Below the pieces are notes generated by a model, which was given only the letters and a program-made list of their open reading frames with translations, did no database searches and had not been told where the DNA came from. Below are positions 57,067-64,000 of a DNA stretch of 64,000 nucleotides, in pieces. The translations under genes and the position numbers were made by a program. The stretch's first letter is position 1. The number at the start of each line of letters is the position of its first letter. Origin of the DNA: Rhodobacteraceae bacterium M385 (lineage in GTDB: Bacteria; Pseudomonadota; Alphaproteobacteria; Rhodobacterales; Rhodobacteraceae); contig CP081102.1 of NCBI GenBank assembly GCA_025141835.1, positions 1,736,001-1,800,000 of the forward strand. The letters are read 5' to 3'.

Positions 57067-57950
57067 CCTTTCAACCCCGCCATGACGACGCCGCGAATGA
57101 TGAAGCGTTGGAAGATCAGGAAGAAGACCAGCGTGGGCAGGGTCGAGATTGCGGCACCGGTCATGATTAACTCCCACGCCACGTCGGCCTCATCCCCGAA
57201 GGACGACAGGCCCACGGGGAGCGTATAGAGGTCGGGCGAGGTGGTGACGATCAGGGGCCAAAGGAAGGCGGTCCAATTGCCAAGGAAGATGAAGATCGCC
57301 AGTGCCGCCAATGCCGGGCGTACCATGGGCATGGCGACCTGCCACCAGATCTGGAACTCGTTCAGCCCGTCGATGCGAGCGGCCTCCAGGAAGTCATCGG
57401 GGACGGTTTCAAAGAACTGCTTCATCAAGAATACACCGAAGGCCGTCATCAGGCCGGGGAACATGATGCCCCAGTAGGTATCCAGCCAGCCCAGGGATTG
57501 GCTCATCATGTACCAGGGGATCACCAGCATTTCGGTCGGGATCATCAGGGTCGAAAGGATCGCGATGAACACAATATAGCGGCCCCGGAATTTGAATTTG
57601 CATAGGGTGTAGCCCACAAGGCTATCGAAAAAGAGCGCCGAGATCGTGGTGATTGCCGCGATGATGGTGGAGTTGATGAACCACCCGAAAAAGCGACCGT
57701 CTTCTAGCACGTAGGTGTAGTTCTCGAGCGTAGGTTCCTCGGGGATCAGGCCGATCTCATAGACCTCCCACGGCCATTTCATCGAGGTCGAGATCATGTA
57801 TGCCAAGGGCATCACCATCAGGATGCCGCCACCAAATAGCAGAATCCAACGGATGAATTGCGCTGTGTTGCGCCGTTTGGGCGGCGTGGGCGCCTTCAGC
57901 AGAGCCTCGGAGGAGGCGCGGATTGTCAGGTCGTCGGTGGTGGTAGTCAT
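57063..57950 (-). CDS. CUT1 ABC transporter permease (MalG-type)
   Basis: This 295-residue permease has six helices and the EAA loop EAARIDGLNEFQIWWQVAMP near residue 195. The segment FLGNWTAFLWPLIVT is typical of MalG-like subunits. It starts 3 bp after the first permease gene, and its stop overlaps the lyase start. Confidence 0.93.
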   Translation of the reverse strand: MTTTTDDLTIRASSEALLKAPTPPKRRNTAQFIRWILLFGGGILMVMPLAYMISTSMKWPWEVYEIGLIPEEPTLENYTYVLEDGRFFGWFINSTIIAAITTISALFFDSLVGYTLCKFKFRGRYIVFIAILSTLMIPTEMLVIPWYMMSQSLGWLDTYWGIMFPGLMTAFGVFLMKQFFETVPDDFLEAARIDGLNEFQIWWQVAMPMVRPALAALAIFIFLGNWTAFLWPLIVTTSPDLYTLPVGLSSFGDEADVAWELIMTGAAISTLPTLVFFLIFQRFIIRGVVMAGLKG

Positions 57951-57953
57951 GGA

Positions 57954-58904
57954 TTAACGATCTTTCAGAAGGCGCAGTTGGATCAGGCTGACCACCAGCA
58001 AGATCACGAAGAGGACAACGGTTTGTGCCGCCGCATAGCCCATGTCGAAGCTGTCAAAGGCGGTTTGATAGATCATCAACACCAGCGGCTTGGTGGCGTT
58101 CAGCGGCCCGCCGGGGTTTTGCGTGGTCATGTTGAACACATGATCGAAGATGCGCAGGAAACCGATGGAAGACAGGACCACCACAAACACAATCGTGGGG
58201 CGCAGCAGCGGCAGGGTAATTTCCCAAAGCACGGTCCAGGTAGAGACACCGTCGATCTTGGCCGCTTCGTAGAAAGATCGCGGAATGGCGCGAAGGCCGG
58301 CCATGAAGATGATGATCTGAAACCCAAGTCCAGCCCAGATAGCAGGCGCAAGGATCGAGGGCAGGGCGTTCGTGGTGCTGTCCAGGAAGTCGATCTGCGG
58401 GATGCCGACGGTCGCCAAAGCGTTGTTGAACAGCCCGATAGGCACGTCTTGGTAGAACCAGCGCCAGACCCAAGCCATGGCCACGGCCGAGGTCATGAAA
58501 GGCACAAAATACAGCGCCCTAATGGTGCCGTGCATGAAACGCACCTGGTCCAGATGATAGGCCACGATAAAGGCCAGCACGAGGCTGATAGGCGTGCCCA
58601 ATAGCAGATACATAAAGGTGTTGCGGAAGACCTGCCAAAACACCGGGTCGCTAAACAGCACCTGGTAGTTATCTAGCCCTGCCCACGTACGCTCGCCCAG
58701 AAGGTTCCATTCCTGAAACGACAAGACCATCGCGTTGGCCGTCGGGTAGAAGCGTATCACCACGTAGAAAAGGACCGGGATCGCCAGAAACCCCCACGCC
58801 CAGATCGTGCGTTTTTGGGTAATGGTCAGCCCGCTAAATGCTGGCGCAGGGGCCGCGGTGGCAGTCGCGCTGTTTGGGGCGTCGGAGGACGGATTTCGCG
58901 CCAT
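57954..58904 (-). CDS. CUT1 ABC transporter permease (MalF-type)
   Basis: This 316-residue permease has a 35-residue Ala/Pro-rich cytoplasmic N-terminus, six helices and the EAA loop EAAKIDGVSTWTVLWEITLP. I start at MARNPSSD; the longer frame lies in the intercistronic hairpin. It is followed 3 bp later by the second permease gene. Confidence 0.92.
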   Translation of the reverse strand: MARNPSSDAPNSATATAAPAPAFSGLTITQKRTIWAWGFLAIPVLFYVVIRFYPTANAMVLSFQEWNLLGERTWAGLDNYQVLFSDPVFWQVFRNTFMYLLLGTPISLVLAFIVAYHLDQVRFMHGTIRALYFVPFMTSAVAMAWVWRWFYQDVPIGLFNNALATVGIPQIDFLDSTTNALPSILAPAIWAGLGFQIIIFMAGLRAIPRSFYEAAKIDGVSTWTVLWEITLPLLRPTIVFVVVLSSIGFLRIFDHVFNMTTQNPGGPLNATKPLVLMIYQTAFDSFDMGYAAAQTVVLFVILLVVSLIQLRLLKDR

Positions 58905-58950
58905 ATAGGGGCCTCGGGAAGAAGAGTTTTGAAGGAGAGGGTCGTGCGTG

Positions 58951-58977
58951 GCACCGGGCGAAAGGCGCGCCCGGTGC
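58951..58977 (-). other. Hairpin between the binding-protein and permease genes
   Basis: GCACCGGGCG-AAAGGCG-CGCCCGGTGC forms a perfect 10-bp stem between the solute-binding protein stop codon and the first permease gene. It would help to raise binding-protein mRNA relative to the rest of the operon. Confidence 0.6.
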
Positions 58978-58995
58978 AATGGTTAATTGGGCGGA

Positions 58996-60258
58996 TTACT
59001 CTCCGTGGAAGTCATCCAGGATCGCTTGTTCGGCCTCTGCGGCAATGGTCAGGCTTTCGCCGGGGTCCATGTCTTGCAGCTGCACCCGCTCGACCATGTC
59101 CACGAGCACTTGGCGCTGTGCGGATTCGTCGGCGAAAATCGTGGTATGGGCGTATTCCAAACCGCGGATGAAGGGACCAAACACCGGATCATTGGCGTTT
59201 TCTTCGGTCATGCCCACGGCCGAGCGGGCAGGCAATTCGCCAACCGTTTCCAGCCAGATCTCCATCGCTTCGGGCGACGTGATGTATTCCATGAACAACA
59301 CAGAGGCGTCGTATTCCGGACCTTCCGCCGAAGAGGTGATCGCGTTCACCCAATAGGAAGAATAGTTCGACCGAACACCTTCTTCATTGGCGGGCAGCTC
59401 TGTCACACCCCACCGAAGACCGCGTTCGCCTTCCAGCGCACCGATGCGGAAAGACCCGTCGATGTGGAACGCCGCGCGGCCCGAGCGGAAGGCGGCCTGA
59501 GGCTCGTCCATGAAGCCCGACTGGGTGACGCCCTGCTCCTCCAGCCCAAGGTAGAAATCAAGCGCGGCGCGCCCGGCCTCAGTGTCGTAGTTCACGTTGC
59601 GGTAGCCGTCGGTGTAGGGTTCACCGCCCATTTGGCGGATCAGAACCTCGCGGAACCAATGGTGGTCCTGGGCGGTCATGCCGGAGGTGAAACCCACCTG
59701 TGTGATGTTGCCTGCGCCATCGCGCTCGGTGGTGGCAGCAGCGGCAGCGACGAGTTCTTCCAGCGTGGTGGGGACTTCGACACCGGCGGCTTCCAGAAGG
59801 CGTTCGTTATAGAACAACGCCAGCGAGCGTACGGCGGTGGGCAGGGCGAAATATTGACCGTCACGCTCCATCGCTTGGACCATGGGGAAGAACTCGGCCT
59901 CGATCGTTTCGGGCGAGAATGTATCGGTGGGAAGCGGTTGGATCAGGCCCGCATCAATATAGTCGTTGAGCCAGCCGTAGAAGAGCTGCACCACGTCAGG
60001 GCCTTCGCCCGATGGCACCGCTACGGCGGTGCGCGTGCGGTAATCGGCATAGGGGAAATGGGTCATCTCGACGTTAATGTTGGGGTTCGCCGCTTCAAAG
60101 TTCTCGATCAGTTGATCCATCGCAGTGACGCGGGCTTCAAAGAAATACTGCCAGTATTCGATGGTGACTTGTTCTTGTGCCGATGCGGCCCCTGCGGCCG
60201 TCAATGCGGCGGCGGAGGTGGCAAGAACGGCAAGCGTGTTCCGGGTTTTGCGAAGCAT
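58996..60258 (-). CDS. CUT1 ABC transporter solute-binding protein
   Basis: This 420-residue periplasmic protein has a signal peptide (about residues 1-28, ending AGAASAQ) and the CUT1 opening TIEYWQYFFEARVTAMDQLIENFEAANP. Further motifs are SGEGPDVVQLFYGWLNDYID and GRAAFHIDGSFRIG. GGGAGAG precedes the ATG. It is the first gene of the operon, followed by a hairpin. The ligand is probably a sugar or N-substituted compound, given the lyase and deacetylase neighbours. Confidence 0.92.
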   Translation of the reverse strand: MLRKTRNTLAVLATSAAALTAAGAASAQEQVTIEYWQYFFEARVTAMDQLIENFEAANPNINVEMTHFPYADYRTRTAVAVPSGEGPDVVQLFYGWLNDYIDAGLIQPLPTDTFSPETIEAEFFPMVQAMERDGQYFALPTAVRSLALFYNERLLEAAGVEVPTTLEELVAAAAATTERDGAGNITQVGFTSGMTAQDHHWFREVLIRQMGGEPYTDGYRNVNYDTEAGRAALDFYLGLEEQGVTQSGFMDEPQAAFRSGRAAFHIDGSFRIGALEGERGLRWGVTELPANEEGVRSNYSSYWVNAITSSAEGPEYDASVLFMEYITSPEAMEIWLETVGELPARSAVGMTEENANDPVFGPFIRGLEYAHTTIFADESAQRQVLVDMVERVQLQDMDPGESLTIAAEAEQAILDDFHGE

Positions 60259-60342
60259 TGGAAACTCTCCCTGAGTGGCTGGTCTGGTCAGAGGCCCGAC
60301 ATCTGCGGACGGTGCCCTTGAGGGAACGCTAGCGCAGGGGCG

Positions 60343-60368
60343 TTGAGTTATCAAGTGAGTTGAGTTAT
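60343..60368. promoter_or_regulatory. Direct repeat TTGAGTTAT in the ROK/ABC divergent promoter
   Basis: TTGAGTTAT occurs at 60343-60351 and 60360-60368, 17 bp apart, just upstream of the ROK gene and about 90 bp upstream of the ABC operon. It is a candidate operator for the ROK regulator; one copy could also supply a -35. Confidence 0.5.
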
Positions 60369-60377
60369 TCGATTCTC

Positions 60378-61547
60378 ATGGCTTCCCGTCTTTCACCTCC
60401 CGGCTCTAATGCCGAACGCAGCAGGACCTACAATCGCGGGCTCGTGCTTGGCCATTTGCACCGCGAAGGTGAGGCAGGGCGGGCAGAAATTGCCCGTGCG
60501 TCGGGGTTAAGCATTCAGGCTGTAAGCAATATCATTGCCGATTTGCTCGACGAAGGCTGGGTCGCGGAAACCGGCAAACGCGCGGGGCAACGCGGCCTTC
60601 CTGCGGTCACCTATGCGATCCGTTGCGGGGCCCACACGGCCCTGGGGGTAGAGATTCGCCCCGACGCCGTCTTGGCCGCATGGATCGATCTGGGCGGGCC
60701 GGTTTTGCACAAGGAACGCATCGCGTTGCCATCGGCACGGCCCGAAGATGTGCTGCCCGTAATCGCCGGCCTGCCGTCATTGGGGGAAGCGGCCGGAGTG
60801 GACCACAAGACGGTGATTGGCGCGGGCGTTGTGATGCCCGGTCCGGTGGGACAAACCGGCCTGTCAGACCGCGCCACCCAATTGCCCGGCTGGGGAGAGA
60901 TCGCGGCAGGCCCGGTGCTGGCCGATGCCCTTGGGGTGGCGATCAAGCTGGAAAACGACGCTAATGCCGCGGCGATGGCCGAGCGTATTTTAGGCGCAGC
61001 GCAAGGGTTCAACACATTCGCTTGTCTCTACTTTGGGACCGGCCTTGGCCTTGGGATTGTGGATGGCGGCAAGGTCTATGAAGGCACCTTCGGCAACGCC
61101 GGAGAGATTGGCCACATTCCGGTTTTTTCCGACGGAGGCCGCTTTCCGCTGGAAGCGCTCGTCAGCCGCGTTTCCCTTGTGCGGGCCTTGGCGAGCGATG
61201 GTATTCGCGCCACCACCGTTGATGATCTGGCAGCGCAATTCGAACGCCGTCCCAAGGCGTTGGAGGCTTGGTTAGACACCGCCGTGGCGGGTTTGGGTCA
61301 AGCGGTGCATTTGCTGGAAAACATGCTGGACCCTGAAACGATCGTGATTACCGGCGCCTTGCCCGCCGCACTGCTGGAGGAGCTGGTGGCGCGTGTGGTG
61401 CTGCCGGATCTATCCGTCTCAAACCGTGCCGACCGTGCAGGACCGCGCCTTGTGGCGGGGCAGGCGGGGCGGATGGCCGCGACCCTTGGGGCGGCGGCTT
61501 TGGTTGTGAATTCTGCTCTTTCCCCGCGTCTTGTGGACGCCCAATAG
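60378..61547 (+). CDS. ROK-family transcriptional regulator
   Basis: This 389-residue protein has an N-terminal winged helix (NRGLVLGHLHREGEAGRAEIARASGLSIQAVSNIIADL) and a ROK sugar-kinase-like domain with LENDANAAAMAE and a FGTGLGLGIVDGGKVYEGTFGNAGEIGH segment. The CxCGxxGC zinc motif that normally follows GEIGH is missing: the sequence reads GHIPVFSDGGRFPLEAL. It is divergent from the ABC operon, which it probably represses. A TTG 18 nt upstream is an alternative start. Confidence 0.88.
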   Translation: MASRLSPPGSNAERSRTYNRGLVLGHLHREGEAGRAEIARASGLSIQAVSNIIADLLDEGWVAETGKRAGQRGLPAVTYAIRCGAHTALGVEIRPDAVLAAWIDLGGPVLHKERIALPSARPEDVLPVIAGLPSLGEAAGVDHKTVIGAGVVMPGPVGQTGLSDRATQLPGWGEIAAGPVLADALGVAIKLENDANAAAMAERILGAAQGFNTFACLYFGTGLGLGIVDGGKVYEGTFGNAGEIGHIPVFSDGGRFPLEALVSRVSLVRALASDGIRATTVDDLAAQFERRPKALEAWLDTAVAGLGQAVHLLENMLDPETIVITGALPAALLEELVARVVLPDLSVSNRADRAGPRLVAGQAGRMAATLGAAALVVNSALSPRLVDAQ

Positions 61548-61559
61548 GACCTTCTTCCC

Positions 61560-63869
61560 ATGCCCAACACCACGCAATCCCGCATTCTGGCCGAGGCCAG
61601 CGCCCCCCTTATTGCCCGCGTTTGGCAGGCGATGGCGGGGCTGCGTTCTGTCGTGGGGTTCATGAACACGGGCGCCCATCCCGATGATGAGACCAGCGCC
61701 ATGTTGGCGGCGTTGTGGCTGCGTGACGGGGTTAACCTATCCTATGCCTGCTCAACCCGTGGCGAAGGCGGGCAGAACGACATCGGCACCGAGGCGGGGC
61801 CGGACCTCGGCGCGTTGCGTACGGCCGAGATGGAGCGGGCCTGCGATGTGCTGGACATGGTCATGTATTGGCATGGGCAGACGCCCGACGACACGATCAC
61901 CGATTTTCGGTTCTCGAAGTCCGGCACAGAAACCATGGGCATTTGGGGTCGCGAAAGGCTCATGACCCGTTTTGTAGAGATTGTGCGGACGGAGCGCCCC
62001 GATATCTTGTGCCCCACCTTTCTGGATATTCCCGGCCAACACGGGCACCACCGCGCCATGACCGAGGCCGCCCACGCGGTGATCGCGCTAGCCGCTGATC
62101 CGGCGTTTCCTTGCGATTTGCCGGTGTGGCAGGTCTCCAAGCTCTATCTTCCGGCTTGGTCCGGCGCGGGCGGGGCCTATGACGACGAGGTGCCGCCTCC
62201 GCCTGCCACGTTGACGGTCGCGGCGAAGGGCAGTGATCCTGTCTTGGGCATGAGCTATGAGCGGATCGGCCAATGGTCGCGCCAGTTCCACCGCACCCAA
62301 GGCATGGGCCGTTGGATTGCCGCCGGACAAGAACGCGACTGGCCCCTGCATTTGGCCTACAGCTCAGTCGGCGATGATGCTGGCGCGGTGACGGATAACC
62401 TGCCGCAGACGCTGGCAGATATCGGGTTGAGCGCGGCGCAGGAACGGATTGATGCGACGCTTGCGGCCTTCCCTGATTTCGCCGCCATGGCGCGTTTGGG
62501 GGCCGAAGCTTACGCCATGCTGACCGCTGCCGAGGTTGCCGAAGTGCATCGCCACCGCGTCACGCGCAAGCGCAAACAACTTGGGCGGCTGGTGCAGCTT
62601 GTGGCGGGCGTCAGCGTGCGTGCAATCCCTGCGCAGTCAGCCGTCGCGCCGGGCAGCGATGTGGCGATCGTGACCGAGGTTGCCAAGGGCCGTGCCGAGG
62701 CTGTTGAAACCGCGCTTTTGCTTCCCGAAGGGATGAGCGAGACGCCCGGTGGGGTACATGTGAAGGCCGACGCCGCCTCAAGTGATCCTTACCCCGATAC
62801 CTATGATCCGCTATCGCCACGCGCCCCCGCGTTGCAGGTGTCGGCTCATGTTCTGGGCGTTGAGATTCCGAGGCGGGTCGCGCTGGAACAACCGATCCTC
62901 GTGTTGCCTGATCCGCTGGCCAGCCTGTCGCGCACCCGTGCCTTTGTGAACCTTTCGCAACCGGGCCGAACGGTGCAGCTTTTCGTCGATGGGCCTGAAG
63001 GAGCCTTCGATTTGCCTGATGGCTTTCAGCAGGTCTGGGACACCGATGGGGTGAGCATCACAGTGCCCGACAACGCCGCATCGGGCCTGCATGAGTTGCC
63101 GGTGATGATTAACGGCGCACCGGCCCATTCGGTGCGGGTGCTCGACCACGAACACATCGCCTCTGTGGTCAGTCATAGCCCGGCTGTCTTGACCCTTCGG
63201 CTGGCCGAGATCGCGCTACCAAGGGGGCGCATTGCCTATATCGGAGCGGGTAATGACCGTATCGCGGAAGCGTTGCGGGCCATTGGCGTCGATATCACCG
63301 ATCTGTCTGACGCCGATCTGGCGCGGACAGACCCCTTTGAGGGCTTTGACACCGTTCTGGTGGGCGTGTTCGCCTATCGCTTCCGCCCGGCGCTGGCCCC
63401 GGTTGTGGCGCGTCTGAACGCTTGGGTGCGTGATGCCGGCGGTACGTTGGTCACGCTCTATCACCGGCCTTGGGACAATTGGGACCCTGCCAACACGCCG
63501 CCCGCTCCGATTGAAATTGGGCAGCCGTCCCTGCGGTGGCGCATCACCGATGCGGCAGCGGCGGTCACGGTGCTGCACCCCGATCACCCCGTCTTCACGG
63601 GCCCCAATCCGATCGGCCCCGATGATTGGGCAGGCTGGAAGAAGGAACGCGGGCTCTATTTCGCGAAATCCTGGTCCGACAGCTACACGCCGCTGTTACG
63701 CATGGCGGACCCTGAGGAGCAGCCGCTGGATGGCGGCCTGCTGGTAGGGCAGATCGGGCGGGGGTGTCATGCCCATGTGGCCCTTAACCTGCACCACCAG
63801 TTAGAGCATCTGGTGCCGGGCGCGTACCGCTTGATGGCCAATATCCTTGACCTGCGCGGCACGTCCTAG
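61560..63869 (+). CDS. Large PIG-L-family deacetylase with C-terminal domain
   Basis: This 769-residue protein has a zinc-dependent PIG-L/LmbE N-acetylglucosamine-deacetylase domain (about residues 30-290). The metal ligands are in GAHPDDE (H40, D43) and QHGHHRAM (H164 region). After a long middle region with beta-rich segments, residues about 575-700 (GRIAYIGAGNDRIAEALRAIGVD, FDTVLVGVFAYRFRP, NAWVRDAGGTLVTLYHRP) resemble a flavodoxin/glutamine-amidotransferase-like Rossmann domain. It is 12 bp after the ROK gene. The neighbours suggest it removes an acyl group from a sugar or amino sugar taken up by the ABC transporter. No signal peptide is evident, so it is cytoplasmic. Confidence 0.85.
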   Translation: MPNTTQSRILAEASAPLIARVWQAMAGLRSVVGFMNTGAHPDDETSAMLAALWLRDGVNLSYACSTRGEGGQNDIGTEAGPDLGALRTAEMERACDVLDMVMYWHGQTPDDTITDFRFSKSGTETMGIWGRERLMTRFVEIVRTERPDILCPTFLDIPGQHGHHRAMTEAAHAVIALAADPAFPCDLPVWQVSKLYLPAWSGAGGAYDDEVPPPPATLTVAAKGSDPVLGMSYERIGQWSRQFHRTQGMGRWIAAGQERDWPLHLAYSSVGDDAGAVTDNLPQTLADIGLSAAQERIDATLAAFPDFAAMARLGAEAYAMLTAAEVAEVHRHRVTRKRKQLGRLVQLVAGVSVRAIPAQSAVAPGSDVAIVTEVAKGRAEAVETALLLPEGMSETPGGVHVKADAASSDPYPDTYDPLSPRAPALQVSAHVLGVEIPRRVALEQPILVLPDPLASLSRTRAFVNLSQPGRTVQLFVDGPEGAFDLPDGFQQVWDTDGVSITVPDNAASGLHELPVMINGAPAHSVRVLDHEHIASVVSHSPAVLTLRLAEIALPRGRIAYIGAGNDRIAEALRAIGVDITDLSDADLARTDPFEGFDTVLVGVFAYRFRPALAPVVARLNAWVRDAGGTLVTLYHRPWDNWDPANTPPAPIEIGQPSLRWRITDAAAAVTVLHPDHPVFTGPNPIGPDDWAGWKKERGLYFAKSWSDSYTPLLRMADPEEQPLDGGLLVGQIGRGCHAHVALNLHHQLEHLVPGAYRLMANILDLRGTS

Positions 63870-63878
63870 GCGCTATCG

Positions 63879-64000
63879 TTAGCGTTGCCCCGAGAACTTC
63901 GGGGCACGCTTATCCAGGAAGGAAGACACCCCTTCGGCATAGTCGGGATGTTCGCCGCATAGCTTCATCAGCTCTGCCTCAAAATCCAAATGCGCGTCCA
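63879..64000 (-). CDS. Enoyl-CoA hydratase/isomerase, C-terminal fragment (continues beyond window)
   Basis: The last 40 codons of a minus-strand gene are present and end HPDYAEGVSSFLDKRAPKFSGQR followed by TAA. EGVSSFLDKRAPKF is the usual C-terminal pattern of crotonase-superfamily enoyl-CoA hydratases (EG..AFL.KR.P.F). It converges on the PIG-L gene with 9 bp between the stop codons. Confidence 0.85.
   Translation of the reverse strand, partial: DAHLDFEAELMKLCGEHPDYAEGVSSFLDKRAPKFSGQR

Overview
The window is a 64 kb, GC-rich, densely coding stretch of a chromosome or large replicon from an alphaproteobacterium, most likely a marine Rhodobacterales (Roseobacter-group) strain. The reasons are the gene content (several TRAP, TTT and ABC uptake systems for small organic molecules, a Tad pilus locus, split YeeE/YedE plus persulfide dioxygenase, glutaryl-CoA dehydrogenase, kynurenine genes) and the frequent ATGA-coupled operons. 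I saw no rRNA, tRNA, insertion sequence, prophage, CRISPR array or plasmid origin. The species assignment is inference.

Layout. 1-4.3 kb: the end of a MATE exporter coupled to a small glyoxalase-related protein, a hypothetical protein, and a TRAP transporter (dctQ-dctM-dctP, minus strand). 4.9-5.6 kb: a membrane-anchored LuxR-type regulator with a strong terminator. 5.6-13 kb: a minus-strand Tad/Flp pilus operon (flp-cpaE-cpaF-tadB-tadC-tadE-tadG) without its secretin and prepilin-peptidase genes. 13.3-19.3 kb: a DeoR/GlpR-type repressor divergent from methylglyoxal synthase, then ugpBAEC for glycerol-3-phosphate uptake with candidate Pho boxes. 19.4-25.8 kb: a Mn/Fe-type ABC importer (sitABCD) behind a Fur/Mur-like box, continuing almost without gaps into a Rieske protein, tryptophan 2,3-dioxygenase and kynureninase. 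25.8-28.5 kb: copA-cueR with a textbook CueR promoter. 28.5-31.5 kb: an AbrB-family membrane protein, a HAD phosphatase and glutaryl-CoA dehydrogenase. 31.7-34.3 kb: a sulfur module (Crp/Fnr regulator, split YeeE/YedE transporter, persulfide dioxygenase).

34.3-45.3 kb: a LysR regulator divergent from an SHMT paralogue with an altered active site; then a GntR/FCD-controlled catabolic region (zinc alcohol dehydrogenase, DapA-like aldolase, cupins, two 3-hydroxyisobutyrate-dehydrogenase-like enzymes, a Gfo/Idh/MocA oxidoreductase, an Ldh-type dehydrogenase). Four TTGGT-NN-ACCAA-like operators tie part of it together. 44.5-50.9 kb: a minus-strand run with an OsmC protein, an AEC carrier, a signal-less TRAP solute-binding protein, tctBAC and a maleate-isomerase-like protein. 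51.3-53.3 kb: a second Gfo/Idh/MocA enzyme convergent with a LysR regulator. 53.4-63.9 kb: a CUT1 ABC transporter operon with an argininosuccinate-lyase homologue translationally coupled inside it, a flavin reductase with a C-terminal MarR-like domain next to it, and a divergent ROK regulator plus a large PIG-L deacetylase. The window ends in the 3' end of an enoyl-CoA hydratase gene.

The strongest leads are the SHMT paralogue lacking three conserved active-site residues, the lyase-containing ABC operon with its deacetylase and flavin reductase, the GntR operator set, the signal-less DctP inside a TTT operon, and the two-cysteine Crp regulator beside the sulfur genes.
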